From NCBI RefSeq assembly GCF_900103635.1, contig NZ_FMXK01000014.1, forward strand, positions 49,189-113,188: a DNA stretch of 64,000 nucleotides, written 5' to 3'. The position numbers were made by a program, and so were the translations under genes. Shown here in pieces: positions 7,408 through 17,258 of the stretch. The DNA is from Butyrivibrio sp. INlla18. Lineage in GTDB: Bacteria > Bacillota > Clostridia > Lachnospirales > Lachnospiraceae. Within the stretch, counting starts at the first letter, position 1; every line of letters starts with the position of its first letter. The notes beneath the pieces are model-generated. The model searched no databases. It saw only the letters and a list, made by a program, of their open reading frames with translations, and was not told the origin of the DNA.

Positions 7408-8985
7408 TTAATCTACCTGAACCTCATCTGAAACTTCTTCAGTTGACTCATGGTATTCTTTTTCTGTGTTGACATTCCAGATGTTGCTGCGGTCTGTCTC
7501 GCCACTTAAGATGTTCTTAACAGTCTCAAAAGATGTGCACATTGAGTGGTCGATATTATTGTAACGGTGCTGTCCATTACGTCCTACACAATATAGGTTA
7601 TCAATTGTGTTGAGGTAATCAACAAGCTTGTCCATTTCATCATATGTATCAAAGTAAGCAGGATATGCCTTCTTAACTTTTTCCATGTGATAATCAAGAA
7701 CTTCATCAGGACTATTAATGAGCTTAAGTGTAACCATCTCATCGATAGCCATCTTAGCAAACTCATCCTCAGTCATATTCCACATTGAATCACCTTCAAA
7801 GCAGAAGTACTCAAGTCCAACCCATACTGTGTTCTCAAGGTCTTTTACCAAATATGGAGACCAGTTGTTGTAGATCTGGAATCTACCCATCTTGACAGTT
7901 CTATCCTGAACGTATACCCAGTTATCAGGTACGATGCCGCCCATAGTCTTGAGCCCAGTCTTATTCTCAAGGTTAAGCTTAGGAACCAGAACACCAAGTG
8001 TCATGTAATCTCTGTAAGGAAGGCCCTTAGCAATCCTAAGTGGATCTGCAGGAACATCATTCATGCCCTCTACAAGGTCCTTAACAGGCATTGAGCTGAT
8101 GAAGATATCGCCCTCTATTTCCATCTCGCTGCCATCCATGAGATATGTGATACCAACGATGTGCTCACCTTTTTTGCGGATCTTGGTAACCTTAGCGTTC
8201 ATAACGATAGTTCCGCCAAGTTCCTTGATCTGCTGAGCTGTTACTTCCCAGAGCTGACCAGGTCCAAGCTTTGGATAGTGGAACTCCTCGATAAGCGAAG
8301 TCTCTACCTTGCCGTCCTTGTTGCCATGCTTCTTGTTAAGAGCATTCTTGAGAACTGCCATGATAGATACACCCTTAACTCTCTGAGCCCCCCATGAAGG
8401 ATCGATCTCAGATGGGTGTCTACCCCAGAGGTTCTCTGTATAATACTCAAAGAACATAGAGTAAAGCTTCTTACCAAACCTATTAACATAGAAATCTTCA
8501 AGAGATTTCTCTTCTCTCTTGTGGATCATAACTGCAAGGTATGAGAAGCCGCAGGCAATAGTCTTAAGAAGTCCCATATTCTTGAAGGTCTCAAGCTTAA
8601 GAGATATAGGATAATCATAAAACTTACGGTCAAAAAAGATCCTGGATACACGATTACGCTTCAGCATAACCTTGTCAGTCTTCTCAGGATCTGGTCCGCC
8701 ATCAGCCAGCTCCATCTGTCTGTCTAATACCTTATCATCGTATGCAGGCTTGCCCTGAAGTGGAAGCATCTTTTCCCACCATTCGTTAACCTCAGGAACC
8801 TTGGAAAAGAACCTGTGGCCACCCATGTCCATACGATTGCCCTTGTAATTTACAGTCCTTGAAATACCACCAAAAGTTGCTGTCTCCTCAAAAACTACTA
8901 CCTGATAGTCCTTAGATTTTGACAAAAGCTCATAAGCTGCAGTTAAACCTGCAGGGCCCGCCCCAATTATTACAACTTTTTTCAT
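7408..8985 (-). CDS. FAD-dependent amine-oxidase/UDP-galactopyranose-mutase-like protein
   Basis: 525 residues. It opens with a dinucleotide-binding motif [13 protein letters not shown] (8-20). Then come E-E-T-A-T-F-G-G and M-G-G-H-R-F-F-S, typical of the FAD site of flavin amine oxidases and UDP-galactopyranose-mutase relatives. A C-terminal [10 protein letters not shown] motif would contact FAD. The tail after about residue 490 is acidic and probably disordered. In glycan loci such proteins act on sugar nucleotides or on carotenoid/polyprenyl-like substrates; which applies here cannot be told. A good promoter lies upstream (9028-9056), so this gene probably starts the operon running down to udk. 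Confidence 0.85.
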   Translation of the reverse strand: MKKVVIIGAGPAGLTAAYELLSKSKDYQVVVFEETATFGGISRTVNYKGNRMDMGGHRFFSKVPEVNEWWEKMLPLQGKPAYDDKVLDRQMELADGGPDPEKTDKVMLKRNRVSRIFFDRKFYDYPISLKLETFKNMGLLKTIACGFSYLAVMIHKREEKSLEDFYVNRFGKKLYSMFFEYYTENLWGRHPSEIDPSWGAQRVKGVSIMAVLKNALNKKHGNKDGKVETSLIEEFHYPKLGPGQLWEVTAQQIKELGGTIVMNAKVTKIRKKGEHIVGITYLMDGSEMEIEGDIFISSMPVKDLVEGMNDVPADPLRIAKGLPYRDYMTLGVLVPKLNLENKTGLKTMGGIVPDNWVYVQDRTVKMGRFQIYNNWSPYLVKDLENTVWVGLEYFCFEGDSMWNMTEDEFAKMAIDEMVTLKLINSPDEVLDYHMEKVKKAYPAYFDTYDEMDKLVDYLNTIDNLYCVGRNGQHRYNNIDHSMCTSFETVKNILSGETDRSNIWNVNTEKEYHESTEEVSDEVQVD

Positions 8986-9027
8986 CTCTTTATCCTCAAT
9001 CGTAAATTAATCTATTCAAACATAAGT

Positions 9028-9056
9028 AGTATACCTTATATAAAGACATTGTTCAA
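9028..9056 (-). promoter_or_regulatory. Sigma-70-type promoter for the flavoprotein gene
   Basis: On the minus strand TTGAAC (9051-9056) is followed after 17 bases by TATACT (9028-9033), four and five matches to the consensus hexamers. It lies about 45 bases upstream of the ATG at 8985 and just after the terminator of the preceding gene. Confidence 0.65.
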
Positions 9057-9084
9057 ATTTTAGTACTCTACCAAAGCAAAATAA

Positions 9085-9120
9085 AAACCTGCTCCCACGT
9101 TATCTGATGGAAGCAGGTTT
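9085..9120 (-). terminator. Rho-independent terminator after the SGNH lipoprotein gene
   Basis: On the minus strand AAACCTGCT (9112-9120) pairs with AGCAGGTTT (9085-9093) around an 18-base loop, and TTATTTT follows. It lies 26 bases past the lipoprotein stop codon and separates two transcription units. Confidence 0.8.
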
Positions 9121-9145
9121 GATACCAAAATTTTCAATTGAGGAC

Positions 9146-10378
9146 TTACTGTTGCTGCTGTTCCTGGGCTGACTCATTTGCCGCCTGTACAGATGATGCC
9201 TCTATCTCTTCCTGAGTTACAGGAGGTGCAAGAAGATACTCACCATTCTGCATCTTGGCCCAAGCTTCTGGATAATACTGCTGCATAAGATCATGTCTGA
9301 ATCTAAAGTACTCATCAGGATTGAACTTACCAATCTCAATGGTATCACGTTCAAGGTAAGCGTATGGCTCAAAGCCTTCGTAAAAATTAGGGATATGAGC
9401 AAGAAGCCTTGCAAATATCTGTCTACCTGTAAGAGTAAGGTGAACACCATCTATAAGGTACTGCTCAGCTGTATCAAGATAAAGATCTGAGTGCTCTCTG
9501 AACATTCCGTCAAAGTCGATGCATCCTTCATCCTCAGAAACGTTCTTGGCCTTCTTGGCATAATCAGCAAGTGTGCCATATCCGTTACTTACAACATATG
9601 TATCACCGATAAATGTATCGTTTGTATCTTTGTAGATTCCATAGAATGGAGTCATGACAATGATCTTGGCATTAGGGCTCATATTCTTTAAGATACTGAT
9701 TCCTGAACACATAGCGTCGTAATATGCATGGATCTTGTTATCTCCATCATACTGAGTGTAATCGATCGGGTTGCCACTAAAGAAATCATTGGCACCATAC
9801 TCGATAACGTAGTAATCAACCTTAGCTGGATCTATCTTGTTCATAGTCTCAAGAACTTCTGGGTGACTAGCAAGAACTGCATTTCTGTCAGCCTGTCCTG
9901 AATATGCATAAGCCATACCGATGAAGCTATCCGAGTTCATAGTAGCAGGATCAACTGATGATGATGAAGCCTCAAGAGCTGCAGTAGTACCACCAATAGC
10001 AAGGTTATAAACTACTGAATGAGGGACTCTTTGTGAAACAAGTGTAGGAATATCTGTTCCATCAGATCTACCACTTGCAATCTGGCTATCGCCAAAGAAC
10101 ACCATTACTACCTGATCTTCATTAGATTCTGCCGGCTTATCAACTGTTGATGTGGAAGCAGAAGCACTGGACTCTTCAAATGTAGGCTCTGAAAGTCCTT
10201 CCATAACTACGATCGAGCTATCTGAAGTTGCATCATCCTCTGCAGAATTTTCATTAGAAGCCTCATCCCCAACGTACTCGTTTGCTGTCTGAACATCATT
10301 ATTCTTAAGGCCGCAACCTGATATCATTATTGTAATTGTTGAAATAACTGCCATTGCAGCCATTAGTTTTCTTTTCAT
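9146..10378 (-). CDS. SGNH/GDSL hydrolase lipoprotein
   Basis: 410 residues with a lipoprotein signal peptide ending in a lipobox (I-S-G-C) about 23 residues in. A Ser/Glu/Asp-rich linker (to about 85) and an SGNH domain follow. Block I is V-F-F-G-D-S-Q-I-A, there is a G-A-N-D segment, and D-G-V-H-L-T supplies the catalytic Asp/His. The C-terminus is Gln-rich. It probably removes or transfers acyl groups on surface glycans outside the cell. I start at the ATG at 10376-10378, which has AGGAGG upstream; an in-frame TTG seven codons earlier sits before that site and is unlikely. It has its own promoter and terminator and so looks like a one-gene unit. Confidence 0.88.
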   Translation of the reverse strand: MKRKLMAAMAVISTITIMISGCGLKNNDVQTANEYVGDEASNENSAEDDATSDSSIVVMEGLSEPTFEESSASASTSTVDKPAESNEDQVVMVFFGDSQIASGRSDGTDIPTLVSQRVPHSVVYNLAIGGTTAALEASSSSVDPATMNSDSFIGMAYAYSGQADRNAVLASHPEVLETMNKIDPAKVDYYVIEYGANDFFSGNPIDYTQYDGDNKIHAYYDAMCSGISILKNMSPNAKIIVMTPFYGIYKDTNDTFIGDTYVVSNGYGTLADYAKKAKNVSEDEGCIDFDGMFREHSDLYLDTAEQYLIDGVHLTLTGRQIFARLLAHIPNFYEGFEPYAYLERDTIEIGKFNPDEYFRFRHDLMQQYYPEAWAKMQNGEYLLAPPVTQEEIEASSVQAANESAQEQQQQ

Positions 10379-10404
10379 TCTCGTAATTCCTCCTAACAAA
10401 ACTC

Positions 10405-10413
10405 ATTCTACCA
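10405..10413 (-). promoter_or_regulatory. Extended -10 promoter for the SGNH lipoprotein gene
   Basis: TGGTAGAAT on the minus strand gives an extended -10 (TGn plus TAGAAT), with only a weak ATTTCC at the -35 distance. It lies about 27 bases upstream of the start codon. Confidence 0.45.
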
Positions 10414-10507
10414 CTTGTTTCGGATTTGGAAATAGAAAAGTCAAAAAATTAAGGAAATCTGCCGTTAATCTTAAGAAAGTCTTAAGAAGTTAACGTTATT
10501 TAGATAA

Positions 10508-11740
10508 TTAATTATCGTTTTCAAAGTCTTTCTTGATCTTATTAAGCTTTTTCATGCCAAGGATCATAGTAAATCCAAATCTCACAAGGTTAACAATAAC
10601 GAGTCCATAAGCTATTCCAGGAAGTCCCAGTATATAAGTCATAGGAATGACTATCACGCAGAAAGCTATCGCATAAACTGCATTTATAAGGAGCTGAAGC
10701 TTTTCTGCAGAAAAGCTCATGATGATGACCATAAGTGATCCTGATATAAAGTAAAGGATCTGTCCTAAATTAGCCACAAAGAAGTAGGCAACCGTTTCCT
10801 CAAATACATCAGGATACATTATCTTAACAAAAAGATATGACACTCCAGTACAGCAGATTGCTCCAATAACTGTTAGCACAAGGAATGCTGCTGCGATGAT
10901 TCCAAATCTCTTTTTATTAAGCTCAATCTTGTAATTAGTAAGGTAGCTGATGATCACGCCGTTAAGAGGTGTTGTGAGCATTGCAACTATCTTACCAACA
11001 AGACTTGCTGTGTAGTAAATGGTAACTTCCCTTGAACCAACCGCAAGTCTAAGTAAGATCCTGTCTGAATGAAGGATCAGCGCCCCCAATAAGTTACTAG
11101 CAGATATGAAGAAAAGAGATTTCATGTTCTCTTTGAAGCTGCTGGAAACTTCTGTATATGGCGCCCTAAAGATCTTGCCCCTTACCACAGTGTAGACGAT
11201 ACCAAAGACTTCACCAGTAAGGATCGTGATAACCCAGTTGCCTGTGTATCTATATAGGAAAAGCCCTAAGATATAACCGATAGAAACTGATGTAAAAAAC
11301 AGGAAGTAATCAAGGAACTTAATGTTCATCCTGTATTCAACATCAGAATAGTATCTGGCAACGGTTATAGCCATCAGCACAAATACCCAGATAAACTGGA
11401 TAAGATCAAGGCTATGGATCGCAATAAGTGAACCTATAGTTACAGGTATCGATATCAGGGTGATGATCAGAAGAAAAAGGTTGTAATCACCGTTTGCTTC
11501 TGTTCTGTCTTTTTTGGCTACCATACGTGAGTAGCTACCGGCGGTACCAAAGCCTGCACCCATGATGGACACTGCTGAAATCAAATAAAGAACGGTGCCA
11601 AAAGCATCCGCCCCAACATAAGTCTCAAGTCTTGGGTAGATCAGAAGCTGAAGGACACCGTTATAAATTACCAGCGCAAGAACGCTGAATATAAAGTCTT
11701 TTGATGCATTTAAAACTAATTTCTTATTATTACTTTTCAT
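10508..11740 (-). CDS. Wzx-type oligosaccharide flippase (first copy)
   Basis: 410 residues and about twelve membrane helices, the normal layout and length of a MOP-superfamily polysaccharide transporter. It would turn undecaprenyl-diphosphate-linked repeat units across the membrane. Short basic loops such as M-V-A-K-K-D-R and the N-terminal segment with conserved Pro and Arg resemble this family. The start overlaps the end of the upstream GT2 by 11 bases. A second flippase occurs at 42913-44442, so the window may encode machinery for two different glycans. Downstream (about 10470-10500) a weak CTTAAG-based inverted repeat may act as an inefficient terminator. Confidence 0.88.
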   Translation of the reverse strand: MKSNNKKLVLNASKDFIFSVLALVIYNGVLQLLIYPRLETYVGADAFGTVLYLISAVSIMGAGFGTAGSYSRMVAKKDRTEANGDYNLFLLIITLISIPVTIGSLIAIHSLDLIQFIWVFVLMAITVARYYSDVEYRMNIKFLDYFLFFTSVSIGYILGLFLYRYTGNWVITILTGEVFGIVYTVVRGKIFRAPYTEVSSSFKENMKSLFFISASNLLGALILHSDRILLRLAVGSREVTIYYTASLVGKIVAMLTTPLNGVIISYLTNYKIELNKKRFGIIAAAFLVLTVIGAICCTGVSYLFVKIMYPDVFEETVAYFFVANLGQILYFISGSLMVIIMSFSAEKLQLLINAVYAIAFCVIVIPMTYILGLPGIAYGLVIVNLVRFGFTMILGMKKLNKIKKDFENDN

Positions 11741-12680
11741 TATCTGAATAATCCGTCTCTTTGTGCCTCTGAAGCATGTTCAGCTGCATCTCAAATTCTC
11801 TCCTGTTGTTGATAGCCATTGTAGAAAGAAGCACTCCTACAAAGAAGCTCTGTACCGCAGCCATCATAACAAAGCAGCAAACGATAAGTGTTGGAATCCT
11901 TGGAACAAGGTGTGTTGCCCAGTATTCCTGAAGGATTGGAACAAAGAAGATAACTGAAAGGATAGCAAGAAGACCAGCAAGGATAGAGAAAAATCCAAAT
12001 GGCTTGTAGCTTCTGTAAAGTCTTGCGATAGTCTTAAGTACCTTAAATCCATCAGCGTAAGTGTTGAGCTTAGATTCTGATCCTTCTGGACGATCTCTAT
12101 AGTCAATAACTACATTGTCGATCTGCATATTGTTGTAGACAGCGTGGATAGTCATCTCTGTCTCGATCTCAAATCCCTTTGAAAGAACTGGGAATGTCTT
12201 AACAAATTCATAGCTAAATGCTCTAAAGCCAGTCATGATGTCTCTGATGTTGCAGCCAAAGAGCTTGTTGATGCTGCCTCTAACAAGGTTGTTTCCAAAG
12301 TTATGGAATGGTCTCTTGTTTTCCTGATAGTAGGTGCTTGATAACCTGTCACCAACAACCATGTCTGAATTGTGGTTAAGAACAAGGTCTACCATCTCAG
12401 GTGCTGACTCCATAGGATAGGTGTCGTCACCATCAACCATTACATATACAAGGGCATCGATCTCGCGGAACATTCTCCTTATTACATTACCCTTACCCTG
12501 CATGTATTCATTGCGAACAACAGCCCCCTCAGCCTCTGCGATCTCAGCTGTGCGGTCCTTGGAGTTATTGTTGTAAACATATATAGTAGCCTCAGGAAGT
12601 GCCTTCTTGGCATCTCTGATAACCTTACCAATTGTCTTTTCTTCGTTGTAGCATGGAATTAAAACTGCAATCTTATCCAT
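11730..12680 (-). CDS. GT2 glycosyltransferase with C-terminal membrane helices
   Basis: 316 residues from the ATG at 12678-12680, chosen because AGAGGT lies just upstream; an earlier ATG 12 codons out lacks such a site. The GT-A domain has L-I-P-C-Y-N-E-E, an N-N-N-S-K-D-R-T loop and a D-G-D-D-T-Y-P-M metal motif (M-V-D-G-D-D). Two membrane helices follow near 225-285. The family makes dolichyl/undecaprenyl-phosphate sugars. The gene is coupled to the flippase downstream by an 11-base overlap. The nearest acceptor enzymes would be the GT-C proteins at 12785-18501. Confidence 0.9.
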   Translation of the reverse strand: MDKIAVLIPCYNEEKTIGKVIRDAKKALPEATIYVYNNNSKDRTAEIAEAEGAVVRNEYMQGKGNVIRRMFREIDALVYVMVDGDDTYPMESAPEMVDLVLNHNSDMVVGDRLSSTYYQENKRPFHNFGNNLVRGSINKLFGCNIRDIMTGFRAFSYEFVKTFPVLSKGFEIETEMTIHAVYNNMQIDNVVIDYRDRPEGSESKLNTYADGFKVLKTIARLYRSYKPFGFFSILAGLLAILSVIFFVPILQEYWATHLVPRIPTLIVCCFVMMAAVQSFFVGVLLSTMAINNRREFEMQLNMLQRHKETDYSDNEK

Positions 12681-12784
12681 CTTTACCTCTTTTATCATGT
12701 ATTTTGCCAGTTGCAAAACTAATTTCTTTTTCTAAGTCTGTAGCTTAATTATTGTAACCTCTAATGAATTAAATGACAACCAGC

Positions 12785-14647
12785 TTAAGCTTCTGGGAAT
12801 CCATATACATAGATGGTATATGGTGAACTCTCATCTTCATAGGTTCCAATGAGCTCAATGCCTGTCTCCTTAGCATTTGAGATCTCAATTCTAGATAGAA
12901 TGTACTTACATCCAAGGTCCTTTAAGGACTCAGCGTTAATATAAATGTCTGTATCTGTAACACCAGTCATGCTCTTAGTTGCCATGACTATCGAAAGGTC
13001 AGAGCCAGAATATAGATAGCATCTTGCTCCCCACTCATCATAGTAAAGCCTTGTAGGCTCCATTCTTTCAAGTGCCGGCGCAATAACTTCCCTAAATCTC
13101 TCCTTGTAGCTTTGTGGGTAAAAACCAAGGTATCCATCAAGTGTGTAAAAGCCGTTGTATTCAAGAATCGCAGGATGCATGCCATAGGCTACGCAGTAAT
13201 CCTCACCGTTATAATCAAGATCTTTTTTTATCTTGTCAAAAAGCTCTGTTGAATAGAACTCTCTGTAATTAAGGTCGTCGTTTTCGTGATGGAATAGTTC
13301 CTGTCTTGCAGTCAAAAAAGCTGTTCTATAAAGGTCATTGTACCTAGTAGGAGTTAAAAGAACTATGCCTATAGCCACAAGGATAACAACATATTGCATA
13401 AAGAGCATGAAGTTCAGAGCGCCCCTAGACTTATGTCTCCTAAACTTACTGTCAGAGTTCTTTTTATAGCATCTGTAAACAATGATGAACAAAAGAACGC
13501 ACCAGATAAATGGGTTGAAGAAGATGGTCCTGTTGTACTGGAAGCCCGTAAGTGGTGGAAGGAGCGTTTCTATCACAAACTCCACAGGCTCTGAATAGTA
13601 AAGGCCGTAAACCACGCAGTTAAACACAAGGATCAAAACTCCAAGATTAAAGTAATCAGTAAAGATACCCTCAAAATTCCTGTCAATAATGTACTTCACA
13701 TTAAGGTAGATAAAGTAAACTCCGCAGATAGGCATGATAAAGAACTTATGAAGGTCCTCAACATGCATCATGCCGTTAACGAAGATATTCCCCATCTCCC
13801 CAAGTATATCAGGAGCAGAGAGATAGGTCTGAACCATAGTCTCTCTGATAGTTGGCGTATCAGTAAATAGCATCAGGTAAAAGAGTCTGTACTCAAATAC
13901 CACATTTCCAATAGTCAAAAAGATCAGCGCGTATAAAAGGCTAAATGAAAACCTTTTGTCCTTGATCCAAAGCCAGATGATGGCTACAAACAAATATCCC
14001 AGGATAAAAAATCCAAGATATGAAAAATATGAAATAAATGGGAATAAAAAGATCAGTAAAAGCCATTTAAAGCTCTTTCCAAAAGCAGCACCTGCAGTCT
14101 TAGCTCCGGTACCTGCCCTGTAAGCCTTTCTAAGAAGGAATACGATCAAAGGAATTGACGCAAATGGAATCCCAAAGGCTGGGAAAAGGTTAAGTACGCC
14201 ATATAAAAGACCTGTTAAAGTTGCAAAGTTATCAACATGATCATCGTAGAAAACAGGATTGATGCTGAAACTTCCATACTTTTTGCCAGATTCAGTCTTT
14301 TCATAGATAACATCTAATAAAAGAATCCTCATGGAAAATACAGCAATGATGACCTTAAGGACATATCCTGTAACATAGGCTACAAAAGGTGGTAAGAACA
14401 TAAAAAGGACAGTGTACAAAGAAAGCTCGCTTGGGAGCACGTCTCTTGATACACCGCCTAAAAATGGAGCATGCACGTACTGTGCAAAAAAGCTCCCTGT
14501 ATTTTGAAGCATTGCAAACTGGGCCTGAAAGAGGTCGAGATCATCCTGGATGGCAATATAACTATTCTCTCCGATTGCGGCGTAAAAAAGAACCACAAAT
14601 AAAAGAAACAGAAATACTATGCACTTACCAAACGATACTCTCCTCAT
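12785..14647 (-). CDS. DUF6044-like polytopic membrane protein
   Basis: 620 residues with about twelve membrane segments. The first external loop contains I-A-I-Q-D-D-L-D, an acidic motif like the catalytic Asp region of GT-C enzymes. The last 170 residues form an external domain ending in Y-E-D-E-S-S-P-Y-T-I-Y-V-Y. I associate this layout with DUF6044 proteins found in Firmicute glycan loci. A GT-C-like sugar transfer from a polyprenyl phosphate is the likely role but is not shown. A GGGGC site precedes the ATG. The neighbours are a GT2 on one side and a radical SAM gene 21 bases upstream. Confidence 0.75.
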   Translation of the reverse strand: MRRVSFGKCIVFLFLLFVVLFYAAIGENSYIAIQDDLDLFQAQFAMLQNTGSFFAQYVHAPFLGGVSRDVLPSELSLYTVLFMFLPPFVAYVTGYVLKVIIAVFSMRILLLDVIYEKTESGKKYGSFSINPVFYDDHVDNFATLTGLLYGVLNLFPAFGIPFASIPLIVFLLRKAYRAGTGAKTAGAAFGKSFKWLLLIFLFPFISYFSYLGFFILGYLFVAIIWLWIKDKRFSFSLLYALIFLTIGNVVFEYRLFYLMLFTDTPTIRETMVQTYLSAPDILGEMGNIFVNGMMHVEDLHKFFIMPICGVYFIYLNVKYIIDRNFEGIFTDYFNLGVLILVFNCVVYGLYYSEPVEFVIETLLPPLTGFQYNRTIFFNPFIWCVLLFIIVYRCYKKNSDSKFRRHKSRGALNFMLFMQYVVILVAIGIVLLTPTRYNDLYRTAFLTARQELFHHENDDLNYREFYSTELFDKIKKDLDYNGEDYCVAYGMHPAILEYNGFYTLDGYLGFYPQSYKERFREVIAPALERMEPTRLYYDEWGARCYLYSGSDLSIVMATKSMTGVTDTDIYINAESLKDLGCKYILSRIEISNAKETGIELIGTYEDESSPYTIYVYGFPEA

Positions 14648-14668
14648 AATCTTAGCCCCAAATACTCT

Positions 14669-15688
14669 TTACTTAATCTTGTCGTCTTCGTTGTTCTTTT
14701 TACCGATCTTCATACGCTCGTGACCGCCAAGCTTATTGGCAGCCTCCTGGTCCCCACTCAGGATAGCGTTTACAAGCTGCATACGAAAACCCGCATCTAT
14801 GAAGTCGCAGTGCTTACAGAATGGATAGTTCTGTCTGCCCTCAGCGATTGCTCTACGAACCTTCTGGAAAGCTTCACTTCCCCAAGCCTCTTTGAGAGTC
14901 ATCTTGGTAAGGTCGCCAAAGTCAGTCTTTTCAAAGTTATCACAGCAACAAAGCCCCATCTTGCCATTTGGCATGATCCACATGTCTGTAAATGGTAAAA
15001 GACATGTCTCTTTAACGATCTTTTTGGTCTCTTTCTTGTTTGGAGCACTTCCTGCTCTGTTTGTAAGAACCTCCTGAAGGTATCTCATCTGGATCTGAAT
15101 ATCGAGATCCTTGAACTCCTCAGGATTGGCTTTAACATAATCGTATACTTCCTGAATACTCTTGTGGAGCTTCATCTCCATTGAGTAGTTGTTGATGATG
15201 AGCTGATTGATGTATGGTTTGATTGCCTTGAGCTTCTCAACTGAAAGAATAAGTCCGTTTGTTGACATGAATATAAAGCTGTCAGGGAGCTTCTCCCTAG
15301 CGTACTTGTGTCTCTCAACGATCTTGGTATCAAGCCATGGCTCGTTATTACCATAAAGTGTAAGATGTCCCTTGTAGCCCCAATCAGCAAGCTGATCAAT
15401 GATACTCTTGTAAAGGTCGTCGTCGATCTTGGCAAGTGGTCTGCACTCTGCATTTACGTTTGCTGTACAAAATGAGCATGTTGAATTACATCTATTGATA
15501 GTCTCGATATTTACTACATTTGGCATTGGAATTTCCTCAGCATTAAGGAAATAATCGCAGTATTTTTTCTGAGACTTACTTCTAGTCACAAACTGTAATT
15601 TAAGGTAAGCGTTACTTGCAAGCATTGGAAAATGCTTTCTTGCAAACCATCCAAACTCACCCATGAAACTATTAACTCTAATTGGCAT
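14669..15688 (-). CDS. Radical SAM/SPASM protein (first of three)
   Basis: 339 residues. The radical SAM cluster motif is C-N-S-T-C-S-F-C (C67, C71, C74). It is followed by a Y-G-N-N-E-P segment equivalent to the GGE SAM-binding motif. Late cysteines (C-L-L-P-F, G-L-C-C-C-D-N, F-C-K-H-C) suggest a SPASM-type second iron-sulfur site. Such enzymes use a 5'-deoxyadenosyl radical. In a glycan locus, sugar or aglycone modification is more plausible than peptide maturation because no small precursor peptide gene is visible nearby. It sits between two GT-C-like genes. The substrate is unknown. Confidence 0.85.
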   Translation of the reverse strand: MPIRVNSFMGEFGWFARKHFPMLASNAYLKLQFVTRSKSQKKYCDYFLNAEEIPMPNVVNIETINRCNSTCSFCTANVNAECRPLAKIDDDLYKSIIDQLADWGYKGHLTLYGNNEPWLDTKIVERHKYAREKLPDSFIFMSTNGLILSVEKLKAIKPYINQLIINNYSMEMKLHKSIQEVYDYVKANPEEFKDLDIQIQMRYLQEVLTNRAGSAPNKKETKKIVKETCLLPFTDMWIMPNGKMGLCCCDNFEKTDFGDLTKMTLKEAWGSEAFQKVRRAIAEGRQNYPFCKHCDFIDAGFRMQLVNAILSGDQEAANKLGGHERMKIGKKNNEDDKIK

Positions 15689-15719
15689 AATTAAATCCTA
15701 CTTCTATTCTAAATCTCTT

Positions 15720-17258
15720 TTATCGCTTAAGCTTGCCTGATATTACGTTCAGTGCTCCCCTGATGCCGAATGCAGCAAATGGAAGCCAGTAAATATAATA
15801 TCTCATGGCATACCTCGATGATCCTTCCCAGAATTCATGAAACACAATGCCGCCAAATATAAGTATCAGCATTAGCATTTCTGAATCTGAAACATCACCC
15901 TTTTTCAAAACATTGAATAAGTATACCACAATTCCAAAATAACAAAAGGTCATAAATACATTCATGATCCATCGTAAAATTGAATTGGTCATCCCAAAAA
16001 CTAAAGACTCACAAAAGGCTGGCTGATTCTCAACATGCCTTGATACAAGGTCAAGGTTATGAGTTGAGATGCAAACAGGATCTGCCCACTGAGTCAGGAA
16101 TTTCCTAACAAGGAACCTTGCACCATATAATGGGTGCCCAGTGAAAAGAGCTATGCGCCTTTTTATCTCTTCTGTAGCAGCTGCCTTGGTCTTTTCAGTA
16201 TCATAATCATTTTCATCAAATACGCGGTAGTTGTAGCCGTTGTACCAGCCATCCTCAAGCTCTGACTCCTGAAGCCCCATAGCTATGTGGGATACTGAAG
16301 GGCTACCAGCTGGAATCTCCTCAAGACCAGTAAGAGCGCAGTAGTGTGTATTAACGGCAGTCTTGATGCCAAATACCATCACCAGCATTGCCGCAATGAT
16401 AACTATTGTTCTCTTGACATCTCTTCCTACAGTGTTTGCAAGCTTGTGCTCTCTAACTGTGTGCAAAAGAATCATTAAAACCAGTGCGATAACCGCAATT
16501 TCGCAGTTAGTCTTTAACATAACGGCTATAGCAATAAAAATGCCAGATAAAAGCCCGTATCTAACCTTATCTCTTTTCATATAAATGATCATGAAATATA
16601 GAGCCAAGGTCTGAGGCGCCATACTAAGGATGTCGCCATAGATATAGGTCACATAATTATAGAAAAAGAGGCACCCTGCGGACATAAGAGCCATGATACC
16701 GCAGATCTCTCTATCTTCAAACATCTCCCAGGTCATCTTGTAGATAAGATTCACGGTGATCAGGATGGAAACAAGCTGCAGAATGTCCCATGCCAGATAA
16801 TTGCAGGTCCCAAAGATGCTACATACAAGCTGGCCAAAGTAGACATATCCCAGCTGAAATGGCCAGATAAACAAATATCCGCCCTTTTCAGTCAAGGACG
16901 AATAATCCCCTGCCATAAAGGCATTTATGATATCATCCAAAGTCTTGGAATCGTTGACAGGCTGAGGCTTTATCACCAGGATCAGCATCAGGCAGTAGGC
17001 CATGCAAAAGATAAGAGCAAAACCGATCATCTTTTTGCTGGTGAATACGTCTTTTGACTTAAGAAATAGAAATACTGCAAATACAAATATAAGCGAAACC
17101 AGAAGCAGTGGGATGTTCTCTCTAACGTAATGAGGAAAGTCCACATCCACGTGCATCTCATAGGTGATAGTAGTGAATATGCTGGCTCCAAGTACAGTTA
17201 ACGCCGCCACCATCAGACAGAATATTATTATGTTAAAAAATACTTTCTTAAGCTTCAC
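15720..17258 (-). CDS. GT39-like membrane glycosyltransferase
   Basis: 512 residues from a GTG at 17256-17258 that has GGAG nine bases upstream. An ATG eight codons earlier has no ribosome site. The protein has about eleven membrane segments and external loops rich in aromatic and acidic residues (for example F-P-H-Y-V-R-E-N and L-T-E-K-G-G-Y-L-F-I-W-P). This is the plan of ArnT/PMT-like GT-C enzymes, which take sugar from a polyprenyl phosphate donor outside the membrane. The start lies inside the end of the upstream gene (11 to 35 bases of overlap), so translation is coupled. Donor and acceptor are not identifiable. Confidence 0.75.
   Translation of the reverse strand: MKLKKVFFNIIIFCLMVAALTVLGASIFTTITYEMHVDVDFPHYVRENIPLLLVSLIFVFAVFLFLKSKDVFTSKKMIGFALIFCMAYCLMLILVIKPQPVNDSKTLDDIINAFMAGDYSSLTEKGGYLFIWPFQLGYVYFGQLVCSIFGTCNYLAWDILQLVSILITVNLIYKMTWEMFEDREICGIMALMSAGCLFFYNYVTYIYGDILSMAPQTLALYFMIIYMKRDKVRYGLLSGIFIAIAVMLKTNCEIAVIALVLMILLHTVREHKLANTVGRDVKRTIVIIAAMLVMVFGIKTAVNTHYCALTGLEEIPAGSPSVSHIAMGLQESELEDGWYNGYNYRVFDENDYDTEKTKAAATEEIKRRIALFTGHPLYGARFLVRKFLTQWADPVCISTHNLDLVSRHVENQPAFCESLVFGMTNSILRWIMNVFMTFCYFGIVVYLFNVLKKGDVSDSEMLMLILIFGGIVFHEFWEGSSRYAMRYYIYWLPFAAFGIRGALNVISGKLKR

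Noticed and set aside
10470..10500. CTTAAG-based inverted repeat as a terminator
   Set aside because: The stem is weak and A/T-rich, with mismatches and no adjacent T run, so I mention it only in the flippase entry.
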